DNA from: an uncultured Flavobacteriaceae bacterium
GTDB lineage: Bacteria; Bacteroidota; Bacteroidia; Flavobacteriales; Flavobacteriaceae
DNA length: 64,000 nt
Direction of reading: 5' to 3'
Assembly: GCA_947500445.1 (NCBI GenBank)
Contig: CANMSB010000020.1
Coordinates: forward strand, 23,444 to 87,443
The notes under the pieces were generated by a model. It was not told the origin of the DNA, made no database searches, and saw nothing but the letters and a program-made list of their open reading frames with translations. Below are positions 51,609 to 60,762 of the stretch, one piece after another. Position 1 is the stretch's first letter, and each line of letters opens with the position of its first letter. The position numbers were made by a program, and so were the translations under genes.

Positions 51609-52415
51609 CTATGGAAGTACTGAAGTATTAAAGCGAAGCATTTTAACATTGTACAGTCGCTCCGAAATCACTTTTTTGCCGTTATCCCCGTTTTTGGACA
51701 AGTAGGAAGGTGGGGCAACCCCCGCTTTAATGGCCGCTGCTCGATAAAATGCTCTTTTTGTCGGATGTTCGGGAAATACTCCATTAAAAAGTTCGCCCCA
51801 CCAGAGGTTCGCTATAATTTGTTCGATCAAAAAAATACAATCCGTTAAATGGATCAAGTTCACAACGTGATCGCCGTTTTTCAATCCTGTTTTTCCCGCA
51901 AGTTGTTTGATTGGGTGTCGATCTGGACCGATAAGCCCACCAAAACGGATGATCGTCGTCCGTTGTCCCGCCCGGTCGAGCATTATTTTTTCCGCTTCGA
52001 GCAATTGTTTGCCCGATTCGGTAGCAGGCCGTGGCGGTGTGCTTTCGGTAATCTCGCCCGTAACGTCGCCATATACCGAGGTACTGCTGACGAAAACGAC
52101 TTTTACCGTTTTATTGGCAGGCAGTTGTTCGCATAACCGCTGTATCTTGAGTACGTAATTTTCTTTTTTAGGGCCTCTTAACCGCGGAGGGACATTCACG
52201 ATCAAGATATCCGTACCATCCAAAAAAGCTGCTATATTACCGATGATCGCACTTTCGGTAAGCGTAATGCAAAAGGCTTCTATGCCCAATTGAAGCAGTT
52301 GTTCGCGTTTGTCTTCCGATGTAGTGGTGCCCTTAACGGAATGACCCTTTTTTAACAAGGATTCGGCCAAGGGCAGCCCTAGCCATCCACAGCCCATAAT
52401 ACCGATTTTACTCAA
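51609..52415 (-). CDS. NAD(P)-dependent epimerase/dehydratase-family protein, YeeZ-like
   Basis: 268 residues with an N-terminal Rossmann motif 'IGIMGCGWLGLPLAESLLKK', 'ILIVNVPPRLRG', 'VVFVSSTSVYGD', and 'TTIIRFGGLIGPDRHP'. It is an atypical SDR: the Tyr-x-x-x-Lys pair is not evident, as in the YeeZ-type proteins it resembles. The start overlaps the stop of the M28 peptidase gene by eight bases, so the two are co-translated. Substrate unknown. Confidence 0.8.
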   Translation of the reverse strand: MSKIGIMGCGWLGLPLAESLLKKGHSVKGTTTSEDKREQLLQLGIEAFCITLTESAIIGNIAAFLDGTDILIVNVPPRLRGPKKENYVLKIQRLCEQLPANKTVKVVFVSSTSVYGDVTGEITESTPPRPATESGKQLLEAEKIMLDRAGQRTTIIRFGGLIGPDRHPIKQLAGKTGLKNGDHVVNLIHLTDCIFLIEQIIANLWWGELFNGVFPEHPTKRAFYRAAAIKAGVAPPSYLSKNGDNGKKVISERLYNVKMLRFNTSVLP

Positions 52416-54693
52416 AACGAACGGTTTTGGTTACCAGCACGGCATCGTTCAACACGAACGGCATGGGAATGCTGTTCTCAGGTCGTTGTGGAATACTGAA
52501 TAGGGGGTTGGTCAAAAGGTCGTTGGAGGCCTCGTAGAGGGTCAACTCCAGTATATCGTTTTTAGGGACCGACACTAGCAGTTCGGTATCGCTGTTGTCG
52601 CTTACATAATGGGTGATCAACCTTTGGTTCCTGCGGTTTTCCAAAAAATAATCGGATAGGGCGATGCCGTTTACGCCGGCGCTGTAGATATCGATATCGT
52701 TGGTGAAGACCTCCAAACGATTTATTGTTCGTTGCGGACGTATACAGAGCGTTAAAAAACGTTGCTCACCGACTATGGTGTCGCTGACCGTCGCTACCTC
52801 GGGTGCCGGTATTTCCTTTAAGGCCGCCTTGGAGCGCCTTTTGAAACCGGAGCCATATTTGCTGCTAATGGTACGTTTGAAGCCCGCGTCCCGAGTTTTT
52901 TCTTCATTACGTAAAAACTGGGCGTTCCAGTCGATCAAAACGTGGTCGTAAGTGGCCCAATATGCCTCTTGGGAGTCGGCATCCAATACATAGAGCAAAC
53001 TACTGGGCTTGGCCCGTTCTTCTGTAAAGTCCGATTGCAAATGGGCCGCTATCAAGAAACCGCAAGCTGCCAATATCGCCAAAAGGGCAATACCGTTTTT
53101 CCTTTTCATAAAACCGACCAAGGGAAGCATTAGCAAAAAGGTAAGCGTGAGCAGCAAGGTAGAGGCGACCATCATTTTTAGGCCCAATCCTACCGGGAAC
53201 ATTTTAATAAAGGGTGCATATAGGGCCAGGGCCGGTAACACCAAAAATAGCAAGAGGTATGCACTGGGCCGCTTTTGGTTGATGACGACCATAAAACCGG
53301 CCAACATTGCCATTACCGGGACGATAAAAAAGCTTGCACCTGGAAGGTAAAGGGCGACGAGCGTACAGATTGCCAGCCAAAGGATTATGGGCGCCACCAA
53401 TACATTAGGAAGCGATATCCTTTTAAAACGGTGATAACAGTAGCAACAGACCGAAATGGAGAACAGCACAAAGGCCGCAATATAAAAATGTCCGTTATAG
53501 GTAAAACCATGGAGCATGTCCTTATAGGAAGGGTATAACCACTGCAATAGGGTATAACTATAGAAACCAACGCCCCCGTTAACGATCAATACCAGCAACA
53601 TGGGTAAAAACCCTTTGAGAATGGAAACGGTATCAAGCTTTTTTTTGAGAAACCCATGCGCCATAAAAAGGACAAAGGCAATTGCCGATAGTAACAACAT
53701 AGGCCATATCCACTCAAATGGGTAGGAAACCAGTTTAAAAAACGGCACGTTGAAATACACATGGTCGTTCAAACTTTTTAATGAGCTTAGGTCGGCATTG
53801 GCAAAATGGGATAATAGGGGCATGATATAGCTCCCTTGGTGGGCAAGTGTTCGTCGATCCAAACGGGCATAATTATCGCGTACGGTATGGTAATCGTAGT
53901 GGTCGTCTATAAAGGCAAAGTTAAATCCTTCAATGTCCTGGTCTTCCCTGAAAACGGTCAGATCGGTATCGTTGGGCAACATTTTATAAATGCTATACAC
54001 CAACGAATTCGCAACCGGAAAGTCGGGCCGAGCTTTTTTAAATTCCTCGATCAGGCGGGCATTGCCCCTATTGGTCTCTATGAGCATGTAACTGGGGCCG
54101 CCGCTACCACGGGCCTCAAAGTTTAGTACAAGGCCGACTTCCTTGGCCCAGGGGTGCTCGTTCGCAAAAATGTCAGCGCCATTGAGGCCTAGTTCCTCGG
54201 CATCGGTAATCAAGATGATCACATCGTTCTTGGGGCTGGGATTTTTGGATAGGAACGCCCGTACGCCCTCCAAAATGGTGGCGACACCGCTACCCGCATC
54301 ACTGGCGCCCAATGAGGAATGAGGGCTACTGTCGTAATGGGAAAGTAATACCAGTGCCTTTCCGTTGCCGGTACCCTTTATCCTTGCAAGAACGTTCACC
54401 GCCTTGCTCAAGTTTCCCCAATCGCCAGCGGTATACCCGGTTTGCAGGCTGGTCTCCAAACCTAGTTTTTCCAGTTCGTCCACAATGTAGTCGCGCACTT
54501 GTCCGTGCCCGGGGAAACCTACCGCGTGCGGCGCTTTGGAAATGGCCTTTACATGTTTTAGGGCCTTGTCCGTTGAAAAATCGGTAGCTGCTACGGGCGC
54601 ACCCTCCTTATAGGACGGGGTTAGCGAGGCGAATATGCCATAAACGGCACATCCGATCAAAAAAAGCGTAAAAACGGAAGGAAATTTTTTCAT
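52408..54693 (-). CDS. Membrane-bound M28-family zinc peptidase
   Basis: 761 residues. After one N-terminal transmembrane helix the M28 aminopeptidase domain spans about 30-310 with all five metal ligands visible: His119 ('LLSHYDSSP'), Asp132 ('ASDAGSGVA'), Glu167 after catalytic Glu166 ('TDAEELGLNGAD'), Glu193 ('FEARGSGG') and His269 ('DDHYDYHTVRDN'; the second partner is likely Asp/His nearby). About eight transmembrane helices (330-560) and a C-terminal beta-rich ectodomain (580-761) follow, as in Fxna/ERMP1-like M28 proteins. It probably trims peptides on the periplasmic side. It starts the operon with the YeeZ-like gene. Confidence 0.88.
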   Translation of the reverse strand: MKKFPSVFTLFLIGCAVYGIFASLTPSYKEGAPVAATDFSTDKALKHVKAISKAPHAVGFPGHGQVRDYIVDELEKLGLETSLQTGYTAGDWGNLSKAVNVLARIKGTGNGKALVLLSHYDSSPHSSLGASDAGSGVATILEGVRAFLSKNPSPKNDVIILITDAEELGLNGADIFANEHPWAKEVGLVLNFEARGSGGPSYMLIETNRGNARLIEEFKKARPDFPVANSLVYSIYKMLPNDTDLTVFREDQDIEGFNFAFIDDHYDYHTVRDNYARLDRRTLAHQGSYIMPLLSHFANADLSSLKSLNDHVYFNVPFFKLVSYPFEWIWPMLLLSAIAFVLFMAHGFLKKKLDTVSILKGFLPMLLVLIVNGGVGFYSYTLLQWLYPSYKDMLHGFTYNGHFYIAAFVLFSISVCCYCYHRFKRISLPNVLVAPIILWLAICTLVALYLPGASFFIVPVMAMLAGFMVVINQKRPSAYLLLFLVLPALALYAPFIKMFPVGLGLKMMVASTLLLTLTFLLMLPLVGFMKRKNGIALLAILAACGFLIAAHLQSDFTEERAKPSSLLYVLDADSQEAYWATYDHVLIDWNAQFLRNEEKTRDAGFKRTISSKYGSGFKRRSKAALKEIPAPEVATVSDTIVGEQRFLTLCIRPQRTINRLEVFTNDIDIYSAGVNGIALSDYFLENRRNQRLITHYVSDNSDTELLVSVPKNDILELTLYEASNDLLTNPLFSIPQRPENSIPMPFVLNDAVLVTKTVRFE

Positions 54694-54779
54694 GGAGCAC
54701 TCTTGGCCTCTAAAAATATGAAATTCTCAAGCCATAGCCCCTTATGTCGATTTTTTTTACAACATTGGAGAAAATTCCC

Positions 54780-54787
54780 TATCTTTA
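54780..54787 (+). promoter_or_regulatory. Possible -7 box of the CBS-domain gene
   Basis: TATCTTTA fits TAnnTTTG at seven of eight positions, 27 bp before the start codon, the same box and spacing as before the threonine dehydrogenase gene. A TTG lies 12 bp upstream, too close to be a standard -33 element. Confidence 0.3.
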
Positions 54788-54814
54788 AGAGACAACCTTT
54801 AAATATCAAACGTC

Positions 54815-55285
54815 ATGGGAATCAAGAGCTTTCAAGGCCCACGAGCTAAATCAGTATCGAAAAAAGAGTATATCGCCCCAATTCTGGTGACGGACTATAT
54901 GACCAGAAAACTGGTTACGTTTACGCCGCAACAATCCATTTTGGAGGTGATGGAACTGTTTACCAAATACAATATTTCCGGGGGGCCTGTTTTGGACGAT
55001 AATGGTTTTTTGGTCGGAATTATTTCAGAGGCCGATTGTATGAAACAAATATCGGAAAGCCGGTATTTCAATCAGCCTATATTGGACAAGAGCGTGGAGA
55101 AATTCATGACCAAAAACGTCGATACGATTCCGCACGACATGAGTATTTTCGATGCAGCCGGAGTTTTTCACAAAGGCAATAGAAGACGACTGCCGGTGAT
55201 GCAAGACGGACTGTTGATCGGACAGATCAGCCGAAAGGATATTGTTATCGCCGCGCTGAAGTTAAGCGGTCAAAATTGGAAATAA
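54815..55285 (+). CDS. CBS-domain pair protein
   Basis: 156 residues consisting of two CBS motifs: 'VTDYMTRKLVTFTPQQSILE' to 'FLVGIISEADCM', and 'VEKFMTKNVDTIPHDMSIFD' to 'LLIGQISRKDIV'. Such pairs form a Bateman module binding adenine nucleotides and act as energy or nucleotide sensors. No fused effector domain is present, so the partner is unknown. The start ATG 54815 is preceded by an AT-rich leader. Confidence 0.88.
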   Translation: MGIKSFQGPRAKSVSKKEYIAPILVTDYMTRKLVTFTPQQSILEVMELFTKYNISGGPVLDDNGFLVGIISEADCMKQISESRYFNQPILDKSVEKFMTKNVDTIPHDMSIFDAAGVFHKGNRRRLPVMQDGLLIGQISRKDIVIAALKLSGQNWK

Positions 55286-55376
55286 GGCAGTTTTACGCAC
55301 ACTTTTTTGAACTACGTAGCCTTTCTGACTCAGGATAAAGGACCGTTTGGATAATTGATAAGAGCAATGGGATGCC

Positions 55377-55727
55377 TTACTCCCGTTTTACGATCATGTA
55401 GTAATCGTTGTCCAAGGGTAAATACCCTAAATCATATACAAAATAGTAAGTAGTCCCTTTTTTGGTGGTGTAAAGATTGGTGATAAAATCAAAATCAAAG
55501 CCTTTGTCCAACAAACGGGTGCGGGTAGTTCTCGTTTTACCGTCCTTAAGAGGAAACCCGTCCAATACCCGGTAGTTTTTTCGCAACCTATTGTTGATAT
55601 TGCGAATCAGGTTTTTACTGTCTTTATTGACATTGTTGTGATGGGCATTTCTACAATGGTCGGAACAGAATTTTTTGTCGATCCGGCCCATGATTTCCGT
55701 ACCGCATTCTAAACATTTTTTTTTCAA
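55377..55727 (-). CDS. Zinc-ribbon protein of unknown function
   Basis: 116 residues. An N-terminal zinc ribbon ('KKKCLECGTEIMGRIDKKFC' followed by 'SDHCR') supplies four Cys ligands, as in DUF2116-like or MYM/FCS-like fingers. The rest is basic then aromatic ('TYYFVYDLGYLPLDNDYYMI'). It starts with TTG (55727) overlapping the TGA stop of the preceding gene (TTGA), which indicates translational coupling. No internal ATG keeps the zinc ribbon, so TTG is the likely start. A nucleic-acid role is inferred only. Confidence 0.7.
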   Translation of the reverse strand: MKKKCLECGTEIMGRIDKKFCSDHCRNAHHNNVNKDSKNLIRNINNRLRKNYRVLDGFPLKDGKTRTTRTRLLDKGFDFDFITNLYTTKKGTTYYFVYDLGYLPLDNDYYMIVKRE

Positions 55728-56239
55728 GATTTTTCGCGTTTGTAGTTGAAAACCACTTCCTCATTGCTGCCATCGTTATTGTGGATCAATGCATAGATGT
55801 TTATTTCATCGTCGGAAACCCGTTCGAAGGTGAAGCCATCAAAGTAGATTTTATTTTCAGCAACCTTTACCAACGGAAACCGCTGTACCTCGTCCTGTTT
55901 TTCCCATCCCTTTAAATCGTTATGAAAGTGTTTTAACTCAAAGTTCAGGGTTTCGCCTTGCTGCCGAACGTGGCCCAGTTCATAAAAGTTTACCTCGCCG
56001 TCGACAACCAATTTAAAGGAAAACATCATCGATCCTCCCAAGGGCGGCCCCCATATTTCTTCGGTAATGCCCCCGAAAGCGGTTCCTTTCCAATGCCCTT
56101 CCATCCAAGCCATCTGCGAAAGCGATGCGGACGGTGCGGTTTCCCCCTCCGCCAAGGATAAGGTGTTTTGTGCAAAACCGAACGGTGCGAGCGTAAGAAA
56201 AAAGAACGCGAACAATAGTGGTATTTGATTGGTATTCAT
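55724..56239 (-). CDS. Exported DUF6265-like lipocalin-type protein
   Basis: 171 residues from ATG 56239; a longer frame to 56377 precedes the signal peptide and is rejected. The signal peptide ends at 'APFGFAQ'. The mature part has the family pattern 'MAWMEGHWKGTAFGGITEEI' and 'GGSMMFSFKLVVDGEVNFYE', predicted to form a small beta-barrel. Function unknown. Its stop overlaps the TTG start of the zinc-ribbon gene. Confidence 0.78.
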   Translation of the reverse strand: MNTNQIPLLFAFFFLTLAPFGFAQNTLSLAEGETAPSASLSQMAWMEGHWKGTAFGGITEEIWGPPLGGSMMFSFKLVVDGEVNFYELGHVRQQGETLNFELKHFHNDLKGWEKQDEVQRFPLVKVAENKIYFDGFTFERVSDDEINIYALIHNNDGSNEEVVFNYKREKS

Positions 56240-56454
56240 CCTTACAAGATACAAATTATACCTTAGGAAACGAACCACAAAAGACCCGTAAGATACTCCC
56301 AAAGTAAATCTTACAGGTCTATTGGTACTTATGGGCGGGTCACATTCCGCGTGCAATTTTTGTGTACTGGCATACAAAAACTGCGATGTTGCCCTTGTTT
56401 GAAAACCGTGCTCCGAAGCAAGGTCGGTGTTAGGATATTCAGTATGTTGGAAGA

Positions 56455-57591
56455 CTATTTATAATGGACCGCTATCTGGGCCAATTGGCCAACGATCTTA
56501 AAGGAATCTTTCATGGATAGTTTTGAACCGTCGGCATGTATCCATCGTTTAAGGGGCTGTTCACAGATAAAATTCAACACTTTCTCCTTGCCATAGTATT
56601 TGCGCATGCGCATAAAAATTTCCACATCAAAAAGCCATCGGGTAATAAAGGGTTTGTTGAACATGCTCGACGCAATATCGCGATCCATGATCTTGGCACC
56701 GCACTGTGTATCGTTAAAGGGCATTTTTAGGATGGACCTTATGATCAGGTTAATGGTTTTGCTAATGACGCTCCGGGCGGATTGTTTGGTAATATTGGCG
56801 CCCATTCGGCTCATTCGGGAACCACTCACAATTTTGAATTCGGATTGGTTAATGACCCTCACAAGATCGTCAAAATCCTTAAAATCCGTAGAAAGGTCGG
56901 CATCCAGGTATCCGATATAATCCAATTGATGGTCTTTTATCAAATGCAGTATTCCTTGTCGTACCGCTTCCGCCTTACCCTTGTTCACGACACAGTTTAC
57001 GATGCTGACGTGACTTTCGTTTCCTTTTCGTAGTCCTTCCAATACCTCTAGGGTATTATCGTTACTGCCATCGTTCACAAAACAGAGGTGATACCCCAGG
57101 TTTTTGTTCGCAAATTGTTTAAAAATATCCTCCGAAAGCCGGTCGCCCTCGTTGTAACAGGGAATGACCACGCCAATACAATAGTTTTGGATCATTTGAT
57201 TGGTTTCCTTGTCCACCAATGAGCAGCTGGGGGCCTCTCCAAAAATTCTTTTGATACGGACCACCAATTCCTGTAAACCGATGGGTTTTTTCAAAAAATC
57301 GGTAACGCCCAAATGAAAGGTATCTACAATAACCTTTTCATCGGTGTTTCCGGACATTACGATGATCGGAACATCGGAATTGGCCACTTTTCTGATATGA
57401 CGGATTACATCGACCCCGTTCATTCCCGGCATGTTATAATCTACGATGACAAGGTCGGGTTGAAATTGGTCGAACAATGCAATACCGGAAGTGCCGTCGT
57501 TTGCGGTTTCCACTTCGTATTCCAGATTGGTAAGTTTTCGGTGTACGGAAAAAGTGATCAGCGGTTGATCATCTATTGCTAGAATTTTCAT
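56455..57591 (-). CDS. Receiver domain fused to a family 2 glycosyltransferase
   Basis: 378 residues. Residues 1-118 are a complete receiver domain: acidic pair Asp7-Asp8, phospho-acceptor Asp51 ('LVIVDYNMPGMNG'), Ser80 ('IVMSGNTDE') and Lys102 ('FLKKPIG'). After a short linker, residues 138-378 are a GT-A fold GT2 of the dolichyl-phosphate-mannose-synthase/GtrB kind: 'IGVVIPCYNEGDRLSED', Asp174 ('FVNDGSNDNT'), 'NKGKAEAVRQGI', DAD at 230-232, and 'CGAKIMDRD'. No transmembrane helix follows the catalytic domain. Phosphorylation may control sugar transfer to a polyprenyl phosphate or other acceptor. It is monocistronic, preceded by a 400-bp region and with no kinase adjacent. Confidence 0.88.
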   Translation of the reverse strand: MKILAIDDQPLITFSVHRKLTNLEYEVETANDGTSGIALFDQFQPDLVIVDYNMPGMNGVDVIRHIRKVANSDVPIIVMSGNTDEKVIVDTFHLGVTDFLKKPIGLQELVVRIKRIFGEAPSCSLVDKETNQMIQNYCIGVVIPCYNEGDRLSEDIFKQFANKNLGYHLCFVNDGSNDNTLEVLEGLRKGNESHVSIVNCVVNKGKAEAVRQGILHLIKDHQLDYIGYLDADLSTDFKDFDDLVRVINQSEFKIVSGSRMSRMGANITKQSARSVISKTINLIIRSILKMPFNDTQCGAKIMDRDIASSMFNKPFITRWLFDVEIFMRMRKYYGKEKVLNFICEQPLKRWIHADGSKLSMKDSFKIVGQLAQIAVHYK

Positions 57592-57991
57592 AGGCCATAG
57601 TTTAAGGTTTGGGGGATTATTTCAGAGTGACTGTACCTGAATCCTTTTTTGGTATTTAATTTTAATTGTTTTGTAAGAATATTCTTTAGGAAAACGGACT
57701 TCCATTGTGCTTAGTATTGGTTTTGTAAAATAATTCTTACTTTTTCGATGAAGTGCATGCGACTTAAAAATGAAGTCTTCTGTTTTTAATACTGTTGTTT
57801 ATCAGATTGTTATAATAATAGCGGCCTTTGATCGACCAACTGCCATGCCGCTTGCCCAAAATGATGTTAATTTTTAAATTATTTTCAAATTATCAAAAAA
57901 TAAGTCTTATTTTACAGTATATTCCTACAATAATAATTATTGCCATTCCCTCTTCCCTCGTTTTTTTGTTTCCCCATTAAAACATTATAGT
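57592..57991. other. Divergent AT-rich promoter region
   Basis: 400 bp between the receiver-GT2 gene and the GH71/99-like gene. It contains a perfect 12-bp palindrome AAGAATATTCTT at 57675-57686 and many A/T tracts, compatible with promoters for both genes. A specific regulator cannot be named. No coding frame is credible. Confidence 0.5.
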
Positions 57992-59368
57992 ATGAAAAAT
58001 AGCAGGTTTTTTTTTACGGTCGTCGTTAGCGCGGCAATGGTTTTTCAGGCATGTGAGAAGGAAAACATACCTAGAGTATCAACACCAACTTTGGTTTCCG
58101 GTAAACGGACCGACTCGGTAGTGCTGGATACCCGAGTATTTTCCGATTCGGTTTTATTGGCGATACTTTCCGAGGAAAAGCAACTGATGCGCGACATTAA
58201 GGCCGGTAGGATCGTCGACGTTTCCGGAATGCATATTGAAAAACAAAACCCCAAAAAGGTGTATGCGCATTATATGCCGTGGTTCCAAAGCCAGAATTAC
58301 GATGGGTATTGGGGCCAACATTGGACCATGACCAATAGGAATCCCAACGTTATGGACAGTAGCGGCACACGGGAGATCGCCTCCCATTTTTACCCCTTGA
58401 TCGGGCCCTATTCCTCCGCAGATCCCGATTTGCAGGAATACCATTTTTTGTTGATGAAACAATGTGGTATCGATGGGGTAATCTTCGATTGGTACGGTGC
58501 CCGCGATTTTTACGATTACGGCCTTATCAAACAGTCCACGGAAACCTTTATGGTGCGCTTGGACGATTTGGATATGGATTTTTCCATCATGTATGAAGAT
58601 CGTGTCGCACAACAGGCAGTAGCTATGGGGTTCGCCCCAGATCCGGTTTCCGCCGTTCAGGACGATTTTAGGTATATGCGCGACACCTACTTTATAAAAG
58701 ATAATTTTTTGACCCATAATGGTAACGAGATGGTTTTTGTGTTTGGTCCCGAACACGTAATCGATTCCTTGGAGTGGAATACCATTTTCGACGTTTTTCC
58801 AAGTGGGGCATCTCCCGATCTACTAACGTTATGGGCCGCCCAGGGAAGGGTAGGCGCCAATGCTTCCGGAGAGTTTTTGTGGATCGCACCCGATCATTTG
58901 CTAGCGCATGACCATTATTACGCCAATTATTTTCAGGGTTCCGATATTACTTTTGGTAGCGTATATCCCGGTTTTGAGGATTATTATCAAGAAGGGGGTT
59001 GGGGAAATCCGCACCAATGGGGCATTTCCGACAACGGTGGAAATACGTTTTTGGAAACCCTAAATTATACCCATTTGGAAGGTGCCGACTTTATCCAACT
59101 GGCTACCTGGAACGATTTTGGCGAAGGCACCATGATCGAACCTACCGAAGAACACGGCTTTTTATACCTGCAATTGTTACAGGAATACACCGGGGTAAAC
59201 GCAACGCCCCAAGACCTGCAAACCACCCTTGACCTGTATCGGTCAAGAAAACAGTTTCAGGGGAATGCCCGGGCACAACAGTTTTTAGATCGCTCGTACC
59301 ACTACATCAAAAACGCGAACACCATTAGGGCCAAACAAATTGTTGTCGCGGTCGATCGCTTTATGTAA
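57992..59368 (+). CDS. GH71/99-like glycoside hydrolase lipoprotein
   Basis: 458 residues with a lipoprotein signal ('MVFQAC', Cys21). The domain begins around residue 88 with 'VYAHYMPWFQSQNYDGYWGQ' and 'HW', continues with 'GIDGVIFDWYGARD', and ends near 'ATWNDFGEGTMIEPTEEHGF' (372-390). This matches GH99-type endo-alpha-mannosidases/mannanases, whose active-site motif is WNEWHE; here the pair is Asp375 and Glu378. Related GH71/99-like proteins are frequent in Bacteroidota polysaccharide utilisation. It is surface- or periplasm-anchored and probably cleaves an internal alpha-linkage; no SusC/SusD pair is nearby. It stands alone, convergent with the PaaK-like gene by 8 bp. Confidence 0.8.
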   Translation: MKNSRFFFTVVVSAAMVFQACEKENIPRVSTPTLVSGKRTDSVVLDTRVFSDSVLLAILSEEKQLMRDIKAGRIVDVSGMHIEKQNPKKVYAHYMPWFQSQNYDGYWGQHWTMTNRNPNVMDSSGTREIASHFYPLIGPYSSADPDLQEYHFLLMKQCGIDGVIFDWYGARDFYDYGLIKQSTETFMVRLDDLDMDFSIMYEDRVAQQAVAMGFAPDPVSAVQDDFRYMRDTYFIKDNFLTHNGNEMVFVFGPEHVIDSLEWNTIFDVFPSGASPDLLTLWAAQGRVGANASGEFLWIAPDHLLAHDHYYANYFQGSDITFGSVYPGFEDYYQEGGWGNPHQWGISDNGGNTFLETLNYTHLEGADFIQLATWNDFGEGTMIEPTEEHGFLYLQLLQEYTGVNATPQDLQTTLDLYRSRKQFQGNARAQQFLDRSYHYIKNANTIRAKQIVVAVDRFM

Positions 59369-59376
59369 ACGCTTCA

Positions 59377-60669
59377 CTATCGGGAACGAAGGTCGATAAC
59401 GCTAATGGGCTTCCTACCGAGCTTGGAGGAGCGTAACCGTGCAATTTCTTCAATGGAGGTAATGGCTATGGTAGGGGTAACGCGCAACTTGGAACGAAAA
59501 TGATCTTTAATTCGGGCCAGTAAATTCGTTGCGGTACCCTTGGTAGCGATCTTGATCCGAATTTCGTCGGTTCCAATGTTATTATGGTAGAGTTCGATCA
59601 CAAAACTGTCCACTTCCGGAAAATCGTTCAGGGCATTGTGGAGTGCGGGCGGGTATAAGGTAGTGCCCTTGTATTTGATCATCTGTTTTTTACGCCCCAA
59701 TACCGGCCCAAGTCGCAAGCTGTTTCTACCGCAAGGGCACGGTTCCCTATGTGCGGTCATCATATCACCGGTTTTAAAACGGAGCAATGGCATCGCTTCT
59801 ACGCCAAGGGTGGTAATGACCAATTCGCCTTCCTTTCCGTCATGTACCGGCCGTTCGTTCTCGTCCAGAAGTTCCACAATGATCAATTCCGGATGGTGGT
59901 GTCCTCCTTGTTGGGAGGTACACTCGGTGAAGGCCGTGCTCATCTCCGTTGAGGCATAGGTGGTATAAAGTTCAATATCCCATTCATCCCTTATTTTTTG
60001 TCCCAATACGTTTAAGGAAAAGTCGGGATTTCGCAATGGCTCCCCGATACAAATGGCACCTTTTATTCCGGAATCGGAAAGAGCGATTTCGTTTTCCCGC
60101 GCGTATTGCATCAGTTTGAGCAAGAAAGAAGGTACTACGATCAAATAGGTAGGCCGAAACTTTAAAATGGTGTCCCATTGCAGTTCGGGAATGCCGGCCC
60201 CGACCCTAATAATGCCCGCCCCTAATTTTCTTACTCCCAAAAAGTAGGCTAGCCCGGCCATAAAACGGCGGTCCATGGTGGTAGTCAACTGTAAAATATC
60301 GTCAGTTCCGATACCCGCACAGGCAAAGGAAATGGCTTCGTTATAGGCGAGCCGTTCCAGGTCCCCATCGGTAAGGCCCACGGTAACGGGTTCTCCCAAA
60401 GTTCCGGAGGTGGTCACAAAATCGACAATCTGGTTTTTGGGAACGCACAAAAAAGAATCGTTATGTTGTTGCAGGTCGTCTTTTGTAGTGGTCGGGATCC
60501 GTTGTAGATCCTCAAGGGTATTGATCTTCGAAATCGACAGCTTATGTTTCCGGAACAATTTACGGTAGTATGGGGAAAGGGTATTCACGTACTGTAGCAG
60601 TTCCCTTAACTTTTCTTCTTGAAACGTTTTTATGGCCGTTGCCGATGCTTTTTCAATTTCGGGAATCAT
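59377..60669 (-). CDS. PaaK-like adenylate-forming ligase (phenylacetate-CoA ligase family)
   Basis: 430 residues. AMP-binding motifs: 'TTSGTLGEPVTVGLT' (P-loop-like), 'YTTYASTEMSTAFTECTSQ' (A5-type), 'LLRFKTGDMM' and 'RKKQMIKYKGTTLYPPALHN' (A8-type). 'PCPCGRNSLRLG' may bind zinc. These fit the phenylacetate-CoA ligase/coenzyme F390 synthetase superfamily, which activates a carboxylate as acyl-AMP and then as a thioester. The acid is unknown. It lies 93 bp downstream of the C45 acyltransferase gene on the same strand, suggesting that both act on the same acyl group. No signal peptide. Confidence 0.85.
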   Translation of the reverse strand: MIPEIEKASATAIKTFQEEKLRELLQYVNTLSPYYRKLFRKHKLSISKINTLEDLQRIPTTTKDDLQQHNDSFLCVPKNQIVDFVTTSGTLGEPVTVGLTDGDLERLAYNEAISFACAGIGTDDILQLTTTMDRRFMAGLAYFLGVRKLGAGIIRVGAGIPELQWDTILKFRPTYLIVVPSFLLKLMQYARENEIALSDSGIKGAICIGEPLRNPDFSLNVLGQKIRDEWDIELYTTYASTEMSTAFTECTSQQGGHHHPELIIVELLDENERPVHDGKEGELVITTLGVEAMPLLRFKTGDMMTAHREPCPCGRNSLRLGPVLGRKKQMIKYKGTTLYPPALHNALNDFPEVDSFVIELYHNNIGTDEIRIKIATKGTATNLLARIKDHFRSKLRVTPTIAITSIEEIARLRSSKLGRKPISVIDLRSR

Positions 60670-60762
60670 ATGGATTACATGTGGTACAACAAAGAAAGGG
60701 GAATATTTGCAAATGTGGCGCCAAACGTTTTCCCATTTCCAAAATAAATTGAGCGGTCGTCC

